64,000 nucleotides of DNA from [Actinomadura] parvosata subsp. kistnae (GTDB taxonomy: Bacteria; Actinomycetota; Actinomycetes; Streptosporangiales; Streptosporangiaceae), in assembly GCF_900323885.1 (NCBI RefSeq), contig NZ_OOHJ01000020.1, positions 1 through 64,000 on the forward strand, read 5' to 3'. Numbering within the stretch: the first letter of the stretch is position 1; every line of letters begins with the position of its first letter. The notes under the pieces are model-generated. The model did not search any database, had not been told where the DNA came from, and saw only the letters and a program-made list of their open reading frames with translations. The translations under genes and the position numbers were made by a program. Positions 1 through 7,580 of the stretch are shown piece by piece.

Positions 1-357
1 CGCCAGGACGTCCTCCATGACGGCGATGCAGCGCTGCGCCAGCTCGTGCGCCCGCCGTCCCTCTTCGGTGGTGCGGATCAGCCGGGCGCGGGCGGAGGAC
101 GGGTCGGGCACCTGCTCCATGAGCCCCGCGGCGATGAGGCCGTGCACGGCCTGGTGGGCGCTCTGCCGGGTGACGCCCATGCGCCGGGCCAGCTCGGACA
201 CGGTGGTGCCGGTGTCGTCGAGGGTGGCGAACACCCAGGCCTGCGCGATGGTCAGCGGGCGCTCGCCGGCCCGCTCCATGCTGGCCAGGAGCCCGTCGTC
301 GAACCAGCGCCTGGCCTCGGCCAGGCGCTGCGGCAGGTTGCGGGCCGGCTGCGTCAT
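1..357 (-). CDS. MarR-family transcriptional regulator (C-terminus cut by window edge)
   Basis: Reading leftward from the ATG at 357, the protein starts MTQPARNLPQRLAEARRWF and contains a winged helix-turn-helix with the TVSELARRMGVTRQSAHQAV recognition region, followed by a wing with a D-P-S-S-A-R-A-R turn. This layout is typical of MarR regulators, which bind palindromes as dimers and usually repress a neighbouring gene. About 119 codons are visible and the C-terminal dimerisation helix lies beyond base 1. It is divergent from the quercetinase gene and a perfect palindrome sits between them, so it probably controls that gene, perhaps in response to a flavonoid or other phenolic ligand. The family call is firm; ligand and target are inferred. 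Confidence 0.85.
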   Translation of the reverse strand, partial: MTQPARNLPQRLAEARRWFDDGLLASMERAGERPLTIAQAWVFATLDDTGTTVSELARRMGVTRQSAHQAVHGLIAAGLMEQVPDPSSARARLIRTTEEGRRAHELAQRCIAVMEDVLA

Positions 358-420
358 GTCGGTGTGCGTTCCAGGCTCTCGTCGGTACGGCGTCTTGCCA
401 GAGTCTCCCATCCCTCCTAA

Positions 421-437
421 TGTCAGGCTACCTGACA
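421..437. promoter_or_regulatory. Perfect inverted repeat, probable MarR operator
   Basis: TGTCAGG and CCTGACA are perfect 7-base arms around the 3-base centre CTA. The site lies between the divergent MarR gene (start 357) and the quercetinase gene (start 466), 29 bases before the quercetinase ATG. Size and symmetry suit a MarR dimer. The regulator assignment rests on position alone. Confidence 0.6.
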
Positions 438-465
438 ATCCGATCCCGGCTGGAGAGCACCCCGC

Positions 466-1020
466 ATGACCATGGAATTCGCCACCCCTTACCGCACCCG
501 CTCCCACCTGCCGCCCGAGCCCGGCCGGCCGTACTTCGTCGAGAAGGGCATGGGCGACCGCGCCCACCTGTTCGGCGACCTGATCACGATCTACGCGGGC
601 GGCGAGCAGACCGAGAACACGTTCAACTTCTTCACCTGCGAGGGCCCCAAGGGCCCGATCATCCCCGCGCACCTGCACGCCGGCACCTATGAGGTCTTCT
701 ACGTCACGCAGGGCGCCGTGCGGCTCTTCGTCGAGGACCTGGAGGGAGCGCAGCAGGAGAAGCTGCTGACCGCGGGCGACTTCGGCTTCGTCCCCAAGAA
801 CTGCCCGCACGCCTACCGCATCGAGCGCCACCACAGCCAGATCGTCGGCGTCGCCGCCGGGCCCGGCGGCACGTTCGAGCGCTTCTTCGAATCGCTCGGC
901 ACGCCCACCGACGAGCACGGCCTGCCCGCCACGCCGTACGTGCCCGCGCCGGAGCGGTTCGGCACCGTCCCGCAGCGGTACGACGTGCGCTTCCTGCCCG
1001 ATCACGAGTGGCACCCCTGA
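466..1020 (+). CDS. queD: Quercetin 2,3-dioxygenase (monocupin flavonol dioxygenase)
   Basis: A 184-residue single-cupin protein that closely resembles, by recall, the nickel/cobalt-dependent quercetinase of Streptomyces sp. FLA (about 186 residues), including the shared stretch DRAHLFGDLITIYAGGEQTE. Enzymes of this type open the flavonol C-ring with O2, releasing CO and a depside. The metal ligands are visible: His69, His71 and Glu76 in AHLHAGTYEVFY, and His115 in KNCPHAY. GGAGAG at 452-457 lies 8 bases before the ATG at 466. The ATG at 472 is less likely because the FLA enzyme also begins with an MT-x-E-x-A-T pattern. It is probably repressed by the divergent MarR protein. The flavonoid substrate is a family inference, and other phenolics are possible. 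Confidence 0.88.
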   Translation: MTMEFATPYRTRSHLPPEPGRPYFVEKGMGDRAHLFGDLITIYAGGEQTENTFNFFTCEGPKGPIIPAHLHAGTYEVFYVTQGAVRLFVEDLEGAQQEKLLTAGDFGFVPKNCPHAYRIERHHSQIVGVAAGPGGTFERFFESLGTPTDEHGLPATPYVPAPERFGTVPQRYDVRFLPDHEWHP

Positions 1021-1034
1021 AACCCTGGCTTAAC

Positions 1035-1050
1035 TAAGGCAAGCGCCTTA
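1035..1050. promoter_or_regulatory. Inverted repeat upstream of P450 gene
   Basis: TAAGGC and GCCTTA are perfect 6-base arms separated by AAGC, 37 bases before the P450 ATG. Between the quercetinase stop (1020) and the P450 there is no room for a separate gene, so this is a candidate operator or promoter element for the P450. The binding protein is unknown. Confidence 0.4.
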
Positions 1051-1086
1051 AAGTTGGTGCGAGCTGTCAACGACCTGGGGGCCGCG

Positions 1087-2289
1087 ATGACCATGCCGAA
1101 CTATCCCTTCGACCGTGACGCCACGCTGGAGCCGCCGCGCGAGTGGGCCGAGCTGCGCGAGCAGTGCCCGGTCGCGCACGTGCGGCTGCCCAGCGGCGAC
1201 ACCGCGCAGCTGCTCACCCGCTACGACGACGTGCGCACCGCGCTGACCGACCAGCGCTTCCGCCGCGGCGGCCCCGACGCCGCGCGCGTCTCCACCACGC
1301 GCGACGGCGGCATCTTCAACCGCGCCGCGTCCGGCACCGACATGCGCGAAGGCGAGGGGCACCTGCGGTGGCGGCGGCTGCTCACCCGCTCCTTCACCGT
1401 CAAGAAGATGGAGACCTGGCGCCCGCGCGTGCAGGCGATGGCCGACGAGCTCGTGGACGACCTGCTCAAGTCCGGCTCGCCGGCCAACCTGTCCGCCCAG
1501 CTCGCCCTGCCGCTGCCGGTGCGCGTCATCTGCGCCCTGGTCGGCGCGCCGAGCCGCGACCAGGACCGGTTCGCCCACTGGTCGCAGGTCATGCTCACGC
1601 TGACCCGCTACAGCCAGGAGGAGGTGGAGCAGGCCTACCAGGAGTTCGACTCCTACGTCTCCGCCCTGGTGGACGCCCGGCGCGCCGACCCCGGCGACGA
1701 CCTGCTGAGCGAGCTGACCCAGATCTCCGACAGCGAGGACGGCCGGCTCAGCCACCAGGAGCTCATCGCCACCGTGCGGGCGCTGCTGCTGGCCGGGCAC
1801 GAGACGACGTCCAACATGATCGCCATCATGGCGGCCATGCTCCTGTCGGAGCGGGAGCGCTACCAGGCGGTGATCGACGACCCGGCGCTCATCCAGGGCA
1901 CCGTGGAGGAGGTCCTGCGCCTCGACACCACGCTCAGCGTGATCGGCTTCCCGCGCGTCGCGGCCGAGGACCTCGAGCTCGGCGGCACCCCCGTGCAGGC
2001 GGGCGCCACCGTCATCCCGTGCCGGCCCGCCGCCAACCGGGACCCGCGCCGGTTCGAGGACCCCGAGCGGTTCGACCCGCGCCGGCCCAACGCCGCCCAG
2101 CACCTGAGCTTCGGCGCGGGCGCGCACTACTGCCTGGGCCAGCCGCTGGCCCGCCTGGAGCTGCAGGTCGTGCTCGGCACGCTCACCCGCCGCCTGCCCA
2201 CGCTCGCCCTGCGCGACGGCGTGGACGGCCTGCGCCTGCGCAAGGGCCTGCTGTCGGGCGGGCTGGAGGACGTCTGGGTCACCTGGTGA
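1087..2289 (+). CDS. Cytochrome P450
   Basis: A 400-residue soluble bacterial P450. The heme signature FGAGAHYCLGQPLA has its thiolate Cys at about residue 349. The I-helix carries the O2-activating AGHETT at about residues 235-241, and the K-helix contains EEVLR. Length and motif spacing match class I bacterial P450s such as CYP105/107, which take electrons from a ferredoxin and reductase; none is adjacent on this strand. I chose ATG 1087 because G-rich bases at 1077-1081 lie just upstream; a TTG at 1054 or GTG at 1057 would add an unlikely tail. It converges with lcp, leaving 24 bases between the two stops. The substrate cannot be read from sequence. Confidence 0.9.
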   Translation: MTMPNYPFDRDATLEPPREWAELREQCPVAHVRLPSGDTAQLLTRYDDVRTALTDQRFRRGGPDAARVSTTRDGGIFNRAASGTDMREGEGHLRWRRLLTRSFTVKKMETWRPRVQAMADELVDDLLKSGSPANLSAQLALPLPVRVICALVGAPSRDQDRFAHWSQVMLTLTRYSQEEVEQAYQEFDSYVSALVDARRADPGDDLLSELTQISDSEDGRLSHQELIATVRALLLAGHETTSNMIAIMAAMLLSERERYQAVIDDPALIQGTVEEVLRLDTTLSVIGFPRVAAEDLELGGTPVQAGATVIPCRPAANRDPRRFEDPERFDPRRPNAAQHLSFGAGAHYCLGQPLARLELQVVLGTLTRRLPTLALRDGVDGLRLRKGLLSGGLEDVWVTW

Positions 2290-2313
2290 CCCCGCCGTCA
2301 TCCGGCGCGCGGG

Positions 2314-3528
2314 TCAGGACGGCCGGTTGGTCTGCGGGATCTCGATGCTGATCGGCCGCGCTTCCGACAGGAAGAGCAGGGTCGCCTTGCGCAGGAACTC
2401 GTCGAAGAGCCAGTACGCCTCCGGCGCCAGCGGGAAGGGCAGCAGCCCCTCGCGGACCGCGATGAACGGCTTCCAGGACAGCCGCAGCAGCGGGTCCCAC
2501 ACCGGCTCCCGGGGGATCTTCAGCCAGCCGGCGATCTCGTCGCCGAGCATGAAGCGGGTGAACGCGCCGAGTATCGGCTTGCTGAGGATGCCGGCGTCGA
2601 CGGAGGAGCCGAGGCCGAGCAGGATGTCGGCGAGCTTGACACCTTCGGGGGTCGGGGCCAGCACCGGGGTCAGCACCTGCTCGGCCTGGCTGTTCGCCTC
2701 GGCCCAGGAGGCGGGGATGTACTCGTCCTTGATGCCGAGCATATGCGCGCACAGCTGCCAGGAGTGCAGGAACGCCTCCGACTCCCCCGCCGGGATGGGC
2801 ACCTTCCAGGCGACCAGCTTCTGCATGACGGTCGTGGGCAGGCTGTGCCAGGTCACCATCATGTCGCGCTGGCTGATCGGGATGTCCTCGTCGGCGACGT
2901 CCGGCCAGTGCGGCGACTGCGGCAGCAGGTGCCGCACGGCGGCGTGCACGAGCCGGGTCTTGACGCAGGTGACGATCATCTCGCCGTCGGGGCGGTAGGC
3001 GTTCTGCGACATGATGTCGTAGCCGAGCTTGGCGGTCTTGGAGATGCGGTCCTTCATGTCCGCGCCGCCCTGCGAGTAGTAGACGGCGCGGGCCTCCTTG
3101 GGGATGACCGTGCTCATCATGCCGCTGGCCAGCCCGTACAGGAGACCGAGGTAGAGGCCGCGCTTCTTGTTGAACTCGACGGCGAGCGACAGCTTGCCCT
3201 GGTCGGCCCAGGCGGGCAGCTGACGGGCGCGCTCCATGAAGGCGCGCAGGTCCTCCGGCAGCCCGGCGGGCAGCGGCTGGCCGTTCTTGGTCCAGGTGCG
3301 TAACAGCTCGTTGACGCGCGGGACGTCGCCGCGGTCGAGCAGCGCGGCCACCAGCGGGTCGGCCTCCTCGTCCCACACCCAGCGCGGGTCGAGGCCGGCC
3401 CCGGCGCCCGCGACCGAGCCGGTGGGTGACCACGTCCACGCGTGCGCGGGGGTCGCGATGCTCAGCGCACCGAGTGCGCCCAGCGCTCCGCCCGCCTTCA
3501 ACATGTTGCGCCTGCTGAGTCCGCCCAT
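2314..3528 (-). CDS. lcp: Latex clearing protein (Lcp), rubber oxygenase, DUF2236/MpaB-like
   Basis: This is a 404-residue secreted b-type heme oxygenase that cleaves the cis-1,4 double bonds of natural rubber to oligo-isoprenoids with aldehyde and ketone ends. A twin-arginine signal (SRRNMLKAGGALGALGAL, then ATPAHA cleavage) occupies residues 5-30. The Lcp signature is present: Arg161, Lys164 and Thr165 in KDRISKTAKLGYD, and the presumed axial heme ligand His195 in TRLVHAAVRHLLPQSPHW. These lie three residues before the numbering I recall for Streptomyces K30 Lcp (R164, K167, T168, H198). A strong ribosome site (GGAGGAG) precedes the ATG at 3528. The divergent TetR gene is the usual Lcp regulator arrangement in actinomycetes. 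Identity is close to certain from the motifs; activity is untested. Confidence 0.93.
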   Translation of the reverse strand: MGGLSRRNMLKAGGALGALGALSIATPAHAWTWSPTGSVAGAGAGLDPRWVWDEEADPLVAALLDRGDVPRVNELLRTWTKNGQPLPAGLPEDLRAFMERARQLPAWADQGKLSLAVEFNKKRGLYLGLLYGLASGMMSTVIPKEARAVYYSQGGADMKDRISKTAKLGYDIMSQNAYRPDGEMIVTCVKTRLVHAAVRHLLPQSPHWPDVADEDIPISQRDMMVTWHSLPTTVMQKLVAWKVPIPAGESEAFLHSWQLCAHMLGIKDEYIPASWAEANSQAEQVLTPVLAPTPEGVKLADILLGLGSSVDAGILSKPILGAFTRFMLGDEIAGWLKIPREPVWDPLLRLSWKPFIAVREGLLPFPLAPEAYWLFDEFLRKATLLFLSEARPISIEIPQTNRPS

Positions 3529-3568
3529 GCCTTCGCTCCTCCTCTGGTCGAGGCCGGGAACACGCGCC

Positions 3569-3603
3569 TGATACGGTGAGACGCTGATTGCATCTGCGTA
3601 TCA
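3569..3603. promoter_or_regulatory. Inverted repeat in the lcp / tetR divergent promoter region
   Basis: TGATACG (3569-3575) and CGTATCA (3597-3603) are perfect arms about 21 bases apart, in the 158-base space between the divergent lcp and TetR starts. It is a plausible TetR operator controlling both genes, although the spacing is wide for a single dimer. Confidence 0.45.
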
Positions 3604-3686
3604 TGAGAGCACAATGTGACGCCCATCACAAGACGGAGCGGCCGTCATGCGGCGATGGGGGCAGAATGAGGACACAGGAGGTGGTC

Positions 3687-4364
3687 GTGGATTCCGCGCT
3701 GTCCATGCTCATGTCACCCTCGGAGCCAGGCCCGGGATCCCTTCTGGATCGCGCGTACCTCGACGCCGTCGAGCGCGTCGACGACGCCGACGAGGCCCGC
3801 TCGCGCATCCTCGACGCCGCCTACGAGCAGTTCTGCCGCATGGGGATCCGCCGCTCGACCATGGAGGACGTCGCCCGGCGGGCGCGCGTCTCCCGCATCA
3901 CCGTCTACCGCCGCTTCGCCACCAAGGACCTGCTGGTCGAGCAGGTCGTCCGCCGCGAGTTCCGCCGCTACTTCGACCGGTTCCTCATCGACATCGAGCA
4001 GGCCCGCACCGCGGCCGACCGGGTGGTGCTGGGCTTCGTCAGCTCACTGCGGGCGATCCGCTCCAACCCGCTCATCGGCGGGCTCATCGCGGCGGAGCCG
4101 GACCTCCTCGTCCCCTCCATGATCAACGACGGCGGTCAGACGCTCGCCACCGTCCGCCGGTTCGTCGCCGGCCAGCTCCGCCGCGAGCAACGCGCCGGCC
4201 ACGTGCCCGCCGGCCTCGACACCGACCTGGTGGCCGAGATGATGGTCCGGGTCTCCGCCTCCTTCCTGGCCATCCCCAGCCAGGTCGTCGACCTCGACGA
4301 CGACGCCCAGCTCGCCGCCGTCGCCCGCCGCTTCCTCGTACCGATGCTGCACGCGGAGGACTGA
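3687..4364 (+). CDS. TetR-family regulator, probable lcp regulator
   Basis: About 225 residues with a TetR DNA-binding domain: ARSRILDAAYEQFCRMGIRR, then the helix-turn-helix STMEDVARRARVSRITVYRR and FATKDLL. The C-terminal ligand domain is typical in length. I chose GTG 3687 because AGGAGGTGG at 3676-3684 lies directly before it; an in-frame ATG at 3666 is an alternative that would place the ribosome site inside the gene. It is transcribed divergently from lcp, the same arrangement as characterised Lcp repressors in Gordonia and Streptomyces. The inferred role is repression of lcp until rubber breakdown products or another inducer appear. The family is certain; the target is inferred from position. 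Confidence 0.87.
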   Translation: MDSALSMLMSPSEPGPGSLLDRAYLDAVERVDDADEARSRILDAAYEQFCRMGIRRSTMEDVARRARVSRITVYRRFATKDLLVEQVVRREFRRYFDRFLIDIEQARTAADRVVLGFVSSLRAIRSNPLIGGLIAAEPDLLVPSMINDGGQTLATVRRFVAGQLRREQRAGHVPAGLDTDLVAEMMVRVSASFLAIPSQVVDLDDDAQLAAVARRFLVPMLHAED

Positions 4365-4434
4365 CCGGCCGATCTGCACACAACCCGCACCCGCGCCGCA
4401 CCGCGCCACCACACGCGTCTGCTTCGATGGCGCC

Positions 4435-4866
4435 GTGATCCTTCGACGGCTGCCGAGGGCGGGCGACGCCTCCTGGACGTTCGGCTGCGGCCTCTCGGCG
4501 GTCGTCGCGCTGACGTGCGCGGCGGCCGGAACGTTCTTCGACATCCACCTCGTGGCCCGCGCTCAGGTCCACTGCCAGGGGGACCTGAGCTCCGGCGAGA
4601 AGTTCGCCGAGGTGTTCTGGCTGCTCAGCCGGTTCGTCGTCGTCCCAGCCGTCGCGGTGCTGTCGGCGATCGCCGCGCTGCCCCTCCAGCTGCTGGCCCG
4701 GCTGCCGCCGCTGGCCGGGCGGGTGTGGCCGGTGCCCGTCCTGGTGGCGCTCAGCGTGACCGTCTCGGTGGCCGGGCCGGTAGCGATGGTGCTGTACGAC
4801 GTGGCCACCGAGGGCACGCCCGGCGACTGCGTCCTGCCCTGGTGGCCGTCGTGGCTGCCCTCGTAG
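4435..4866 (+). CDS. Small hypothetical membrane protein
   Basis: A 143-residue protein with three probable membrane segments: residues about 16-36 (FGCGLSAVVALTCAAAGTFF), about 66-92 (rich in Val/Ala/Leu after FWLLSRF) and about 100-121 (VLVALSVTVSVAGPVAMVLY). The loop between the first two contains a Cys (VHCQGDL) and the C-terminal tail another (GDCVLPWWPSWLPS), which could form a disulphide outside the membrane. I do not recognise a family. The GTG start at 4435 lacks a clear ribosome site, so the start may be elsewhere or the transcript leaderless. It follows the TetR gene by 70 bases and may be co-transcribed. Confidence 0.6.
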   Translation: MILRRLPRAGDASWTFGCGLSAVVALTCAAAGTFFDIHLVARAQVHCQGDLSSGEKFAEVFWLLSRFVVVPAVAVLSAIAALPLQLLARLPPLAGRVWPVPVLVALSVTVSVAGPVAMVLYDVATEGTPGDCVLPWWPSWLPS

Positions 4867-4870
4867 CCCG

Positions 4871-4930
4871 CGACGGCGCCCGCCCCCGACGGCGCCCGCC
4901 CCCGACGATGCCGGCCCCCGACGGCGCAGG
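4871..4930. repeat. Short 16-base tandem repeat between convergent genes
   Basis: Three units close to CGACGGCGCCCGCCCC (4871, 4887, 4903) and a partial fourth at 4919 fill almost the whole gap between the membrane-protein stop and the alcohol dehydrogenase stop. The third unit differs at a few bases. It is probably replication slippage in GC-rich spacer DNA. Confidence 0.7.
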
Positions 4931-5998
4931 TCAGAACATGACCAGGGACCGGATCACGTCGCCCGACCCCATCGCCGTGAACGCCTCGCCCACCTCGTCC
5001 AGCGTGATGCGGCGGCTGATCAGGCCCTCCAGGTCGAGCCGCCCCGCCCGCCACAGGCGCAGCAGGCGGCCGAAGTCGGTGCGGACGTCGCCGGAGCCGT
5101 ACAGGCAGCCCGTCAGCCGCCGCTCGGTCGCGAACAGCTCGGCCGCGTTGAAGGTGACCAGGTCGTCGCGGCTGCCCGCGCCCACCACGACGGTGGTGCC
5201 GCCGCGCCGGGTGGCCTGCCACGCCTGCCGGATCGTCGCCGGGCGGCCCACGACCTCGAAGGCGTAGTCGAACCCGAGCCCGCCGGTGAGCTCGCGCACC
5301 GCGTCGCCGAGCTCGTCCGGCGTGGCCACGTGCGTGGCGCCGAACGCCCGGGCGGCCTCCAGCTTCTCCGGCACCTGGTCCACGGCCAGGACGGGAGCGG
5401 CGGCGGCCAGCCGGGCGCCCTGGATGACGTTGATCCCGACGCCGCCGCAGCCGATCACCAGGACCGACGAGCCGGGGCGTACCTCCGCGGTGTTGATCAC
5501 GGCCCCGACGCCGGTCAGCACCGCGCAGCCGACCACGGCGGCCACGTCGAACGGCACGTCGTCCGGGATCGGGATGGCGGCGCGCGCGTCCACCACCGTC
5601 TCCTCGGCGAAGCAGCCCACGCCGAGGCCGGCGTGCGCGGGTTCACCCGCGACCGTCACGGTGGACGACGGCGGCCGGACGCTGACGCACAGGTTCGGCC
5701 GGCCGCCCAGGCACAGGGCGCAGCTACCGCAGGGCGGGATCCACGACAGGATGACGTGCGTCCCGACCGGCGGGCCGCTCACGCCGGGGCCGAGCTCGAC
5801 CACCACCCCGGCGCCCTCGTGCCCGGGCACCAGCGGCAGCCGGGCGGGCAGGCGGCCCTCGCACATCGACAGGTCGGAGTGGCAGACGCCGGCGGCGCGC
5901 AGCCGCACCCGCACCTCGCCCGGGCCCGGCGGGCGCACGGCCAGCTCGTCGGTGACCTCGACGGGCTTGCCCGTCTCACGCAGGATGACGCCTCGCAT
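4931..5998 (-). CDS. Zinc-dependent alcohol dehydrogenase (MDR superfamily)
   Basis: A 355-residue medium-chain dehydrogenase that interconverts an alcohol and an aldehyde with NAD(H) or a related cofactor. Catalytic zinc ligands appear as Cys39 (GVCHSD) and His60-Glu61 (PGHEGAGVV). The structural zinc lobe is complete with Cys90, Cys93, Cys96 and Cys104 (CGSCALCLGGRPNLC). The Rossmann motif GCGGVG lies at about residues 194-199. The pattern fits the class III/aryl-alcohol branch. It starts 19 bases after the aldehyde dehydrogenase stop, so the two are almost certainly one transcript. With the upstream P450 and ferredoxin it suggests stepwise oxidation of a hydrocarbon. The substrate is unknown. 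Confidence 0.92.
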   Translation of the reverse strand: MRGVILRETGKPVEVTDELAVRPPGPGEVRVRLRAAGVCHSDLSMCEGRLPARLPLVPGHEGAGVVVELGPGVSGPPVGTHVILSWIPPCGSCALCLGGRPNLCVSVRPPSSTVTVAGEPAHAGLGVGCFAEETVVDARAAIPIPDDVPFDVAAVVGCAVLTGVGAVINTAEVRPGSSVLVIGCGGVGINVIQGARLAAAAPVLAVDQVPEKLEAARAFGATHVATPDELGDAVRELTGGLGFDYAFEVVGRPATIRQAWQATRRGGTTVVVGAGSRDDLVTFNAAELFATERRLTGCLYGSGDVRTDFGRLLRLWRAGRLDLEGLISRRITLDEVGEAFTAMGSGDVIRSLVMF

Positions 5999-6017
5999 CG
6001 TGTCGCTCTCCCCCGGC

Positions 6018-7439
6018 TCAGAGCTGGACGGACGTGGTGGTGAGGAACTCCTCCAGGCCGAAGCGGCCGTACTCGCGGCCGTACCCGGAGTGCTTGTAGC
6101 CGCCGAACGGGGCCAGCCCGTTGTGGGCGCCGTCGTTGATCCGGATCTGCCCGGCCCGCAGCCGCCTGGCGAAGCGGCGGGCGCGTCCCGGGTCGGCGGC
6201 GCGCACGCCCGCGGCCAGCCCGTACGCGGTGCCGTTGGCGATGCGCACGGCCTCGTCCTCCCCGTCGTAGGGCAGCACGACCAGGACCGGGCCGAAGATC
6301 TCCTCCTGCGCGATGCGCGACTCGGGGGCGACGCCGGTGATCACGGTGGGCCGCACGTAGTAGCCGCGCTCCAGCCCGTCGGGCGCGTCGGGGCCGCCGG
6401 TGAGGAGGGTCGCGCCGTCCTCGGCGGCCGAGCGCAGGTGCGCGCGGACGCGCTCGCGCTGCACGGCCGAGACCAGCGGGCCGAGCCGGGTGGCCGGGTC
6501 GCGCGGATCGCCCGGCGTGTACGTGGCGGCCTCGTCGGCCGCGACGCGTTCGGCGTCGTGCAGCCGCTCGCGCGGCACCAGCAGCCGGGTCAGGGCCGAG
6601 CAGGTCTGGCCGGAGTTCAGGTAACAGGCGGCCACGCCCTTGCGCACGGCGTCCTCGAACGCGGCGTCGTCGAGGTCGTCGAGCAGCACGTTCGCGGACT
6701 TGCCGCCCAGCTCCAGCGCGGTGCGCCGGACCCCGGCGGCGGCCAGCTCGGCCACCCGCCGCCCGGCGCGGGTGGAGCCGGTGAACGAGACCATGTCCAC
6801 GAGCGGGTGCGCCGCCAGCGCCTCCCCCGCCTCCGGCCCGGTGCCGGAGACGACGTTGAACACCCCGGCCGGGATGCCGACCTCGTGCATCACCTCGGCC
6901 AGCACGAACGCGTCCAGCGGCGTCACCTCGCTGGGCTTGAGCACCACCGTGCAGCCCGCGGTCAGCGCGGGCGCCACCTTGGCGGCGATCTGGTGCAGCG
7001 GGTAGTTCCACGGGGTGATCGCGCCGACGACGCCGACCGGGTCGCGGTACACGACCGAGTTGCCCATCGGCTCCTCGAACGCGATGCCCGCGGCGACCTC
7101 CGGCATCGACATGAACGTGCGGATCGGCGAGCCCACCTGGATGGCCCGGGTCAGCTTGATCGGCATGCCGAGCTCGTTCACGATCGTCTCGGTGAGCTCG
7201 TCGGCGCGCTCCCCGAGCGCGGCGGCCACGGCGGCGCACAGCCCGGCCCGCTCGGCGGCGGGGCGGGCCGACCAGGCGGGCAGCGCGGCGGCGGCGGCCT
7301 CGACGGCGTGCGCGACGTCCTTGGGGCCGCCGCGCGGCACCTCGTCGAAGGGCTCCTCGGTGGCGGGGTTCACCACCGGTATGGGGGCTCCGCCGCTCGC
7401 CGGCACCCACTCACCATCGACATAGATCCGCTGCGGCAT
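6018..7439 (-). CDS. NAD(P)-dependent aldehyde dehydrogenase
   Basis: A 473-residue member of the aldehyde dehydrogenase superfamily, which oxidises aldehydes to carboxylic acids through a thiohemiacetal. All key residues are present: catalytic Cys280 (LNSGQTCSALTR), general base Glu243 (ALELGGKSAN), oxyanion Asn145 (TPWNYPL), cofactor Lys168 (LKPSE) and the SFTGSTRAG turn at 218-226. It lies between P450 and alcohol dehydrogenase genes on the same strand and is the natural last step of a hydroxylase / alcohol dehydrogenase / aldehyde dehydrogenase route. It could also act on the aldehyde-ended oligo-isoprenoids made by the neighbouring Lcp. That link is inferred. Confidence 0.93.
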   Translation of the reverse strand: MPQRIYVDGEWVPASGGAPIPVVNPATEEPFDEVPRGGPKDVAHAVEAAAAALPAWSARPAAERAGLCAAVAAALGERADELTETIVNELGMPIKLTRAIQVGSPIRTFMSMPEVAAGIAFEEPMGNSVVYRDPVGVVGAITPWNYPLHQIAAKVAPALTAGCTVVLKPSEVTPLDAFVLAEVMHEVGIPAGVFNVVSGTGPEAGEALAAHPLVDMVSFTGSTRAGRRVAELAAAGVRRTALELGGKSANVLLDDLDDAAFEDAVRKGVAACYLNSGQTCSALTRLLVPRERLHDAERVAADEAATYTPGDPRDPATRLGPLVSAVQRERVRAHLRSAAEDGATLLTGGPDAPDGLERGYYVRPTVITGVAPESRIAQEEIFGPVLVVLPYDGEDEAVRIANGTAYGLAAGVRAADPGRARRFARRLRAGQIRINDGAHNGLAPFGGYKHSGYGREYGRFGLEEFLTTTSVQL

Positions 7440-7467
7440 GGCCCACCCTCGGCTTGGAGGAGCATTA

Positions 7468-7487
7468 TTCTAGATTTTGATTCTAGA
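7468..7487. promoter_or_regulatory. Paired TTCTAGA elements upstream of aldehyde dehydrogenase
   Basis: TTCTAGA occurs at 7468-7474 and 7481-7487, 13 bases apart. Because TCTAGA is self-complementary the pair also forms an inverted repeat. The AT-rich patch stands out in GC-rich DNA and lies 29-48 bases before the aldehyde dehydrogenase ATG. It probably marks a promoter/operator allowing the dehydrogenase pair to be expressed apart from the P450. Confidence 0.5.
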
Positions 7488-7580
7488 AGCCACGCCGCAG
7501 CACCGTCCAGTCGCGGAACCTTGAGGGCCCCGCCGCGCCCGCCGCGCCGGCCGGGCGCGGGGCGGCGGATCCCGCCGCTG

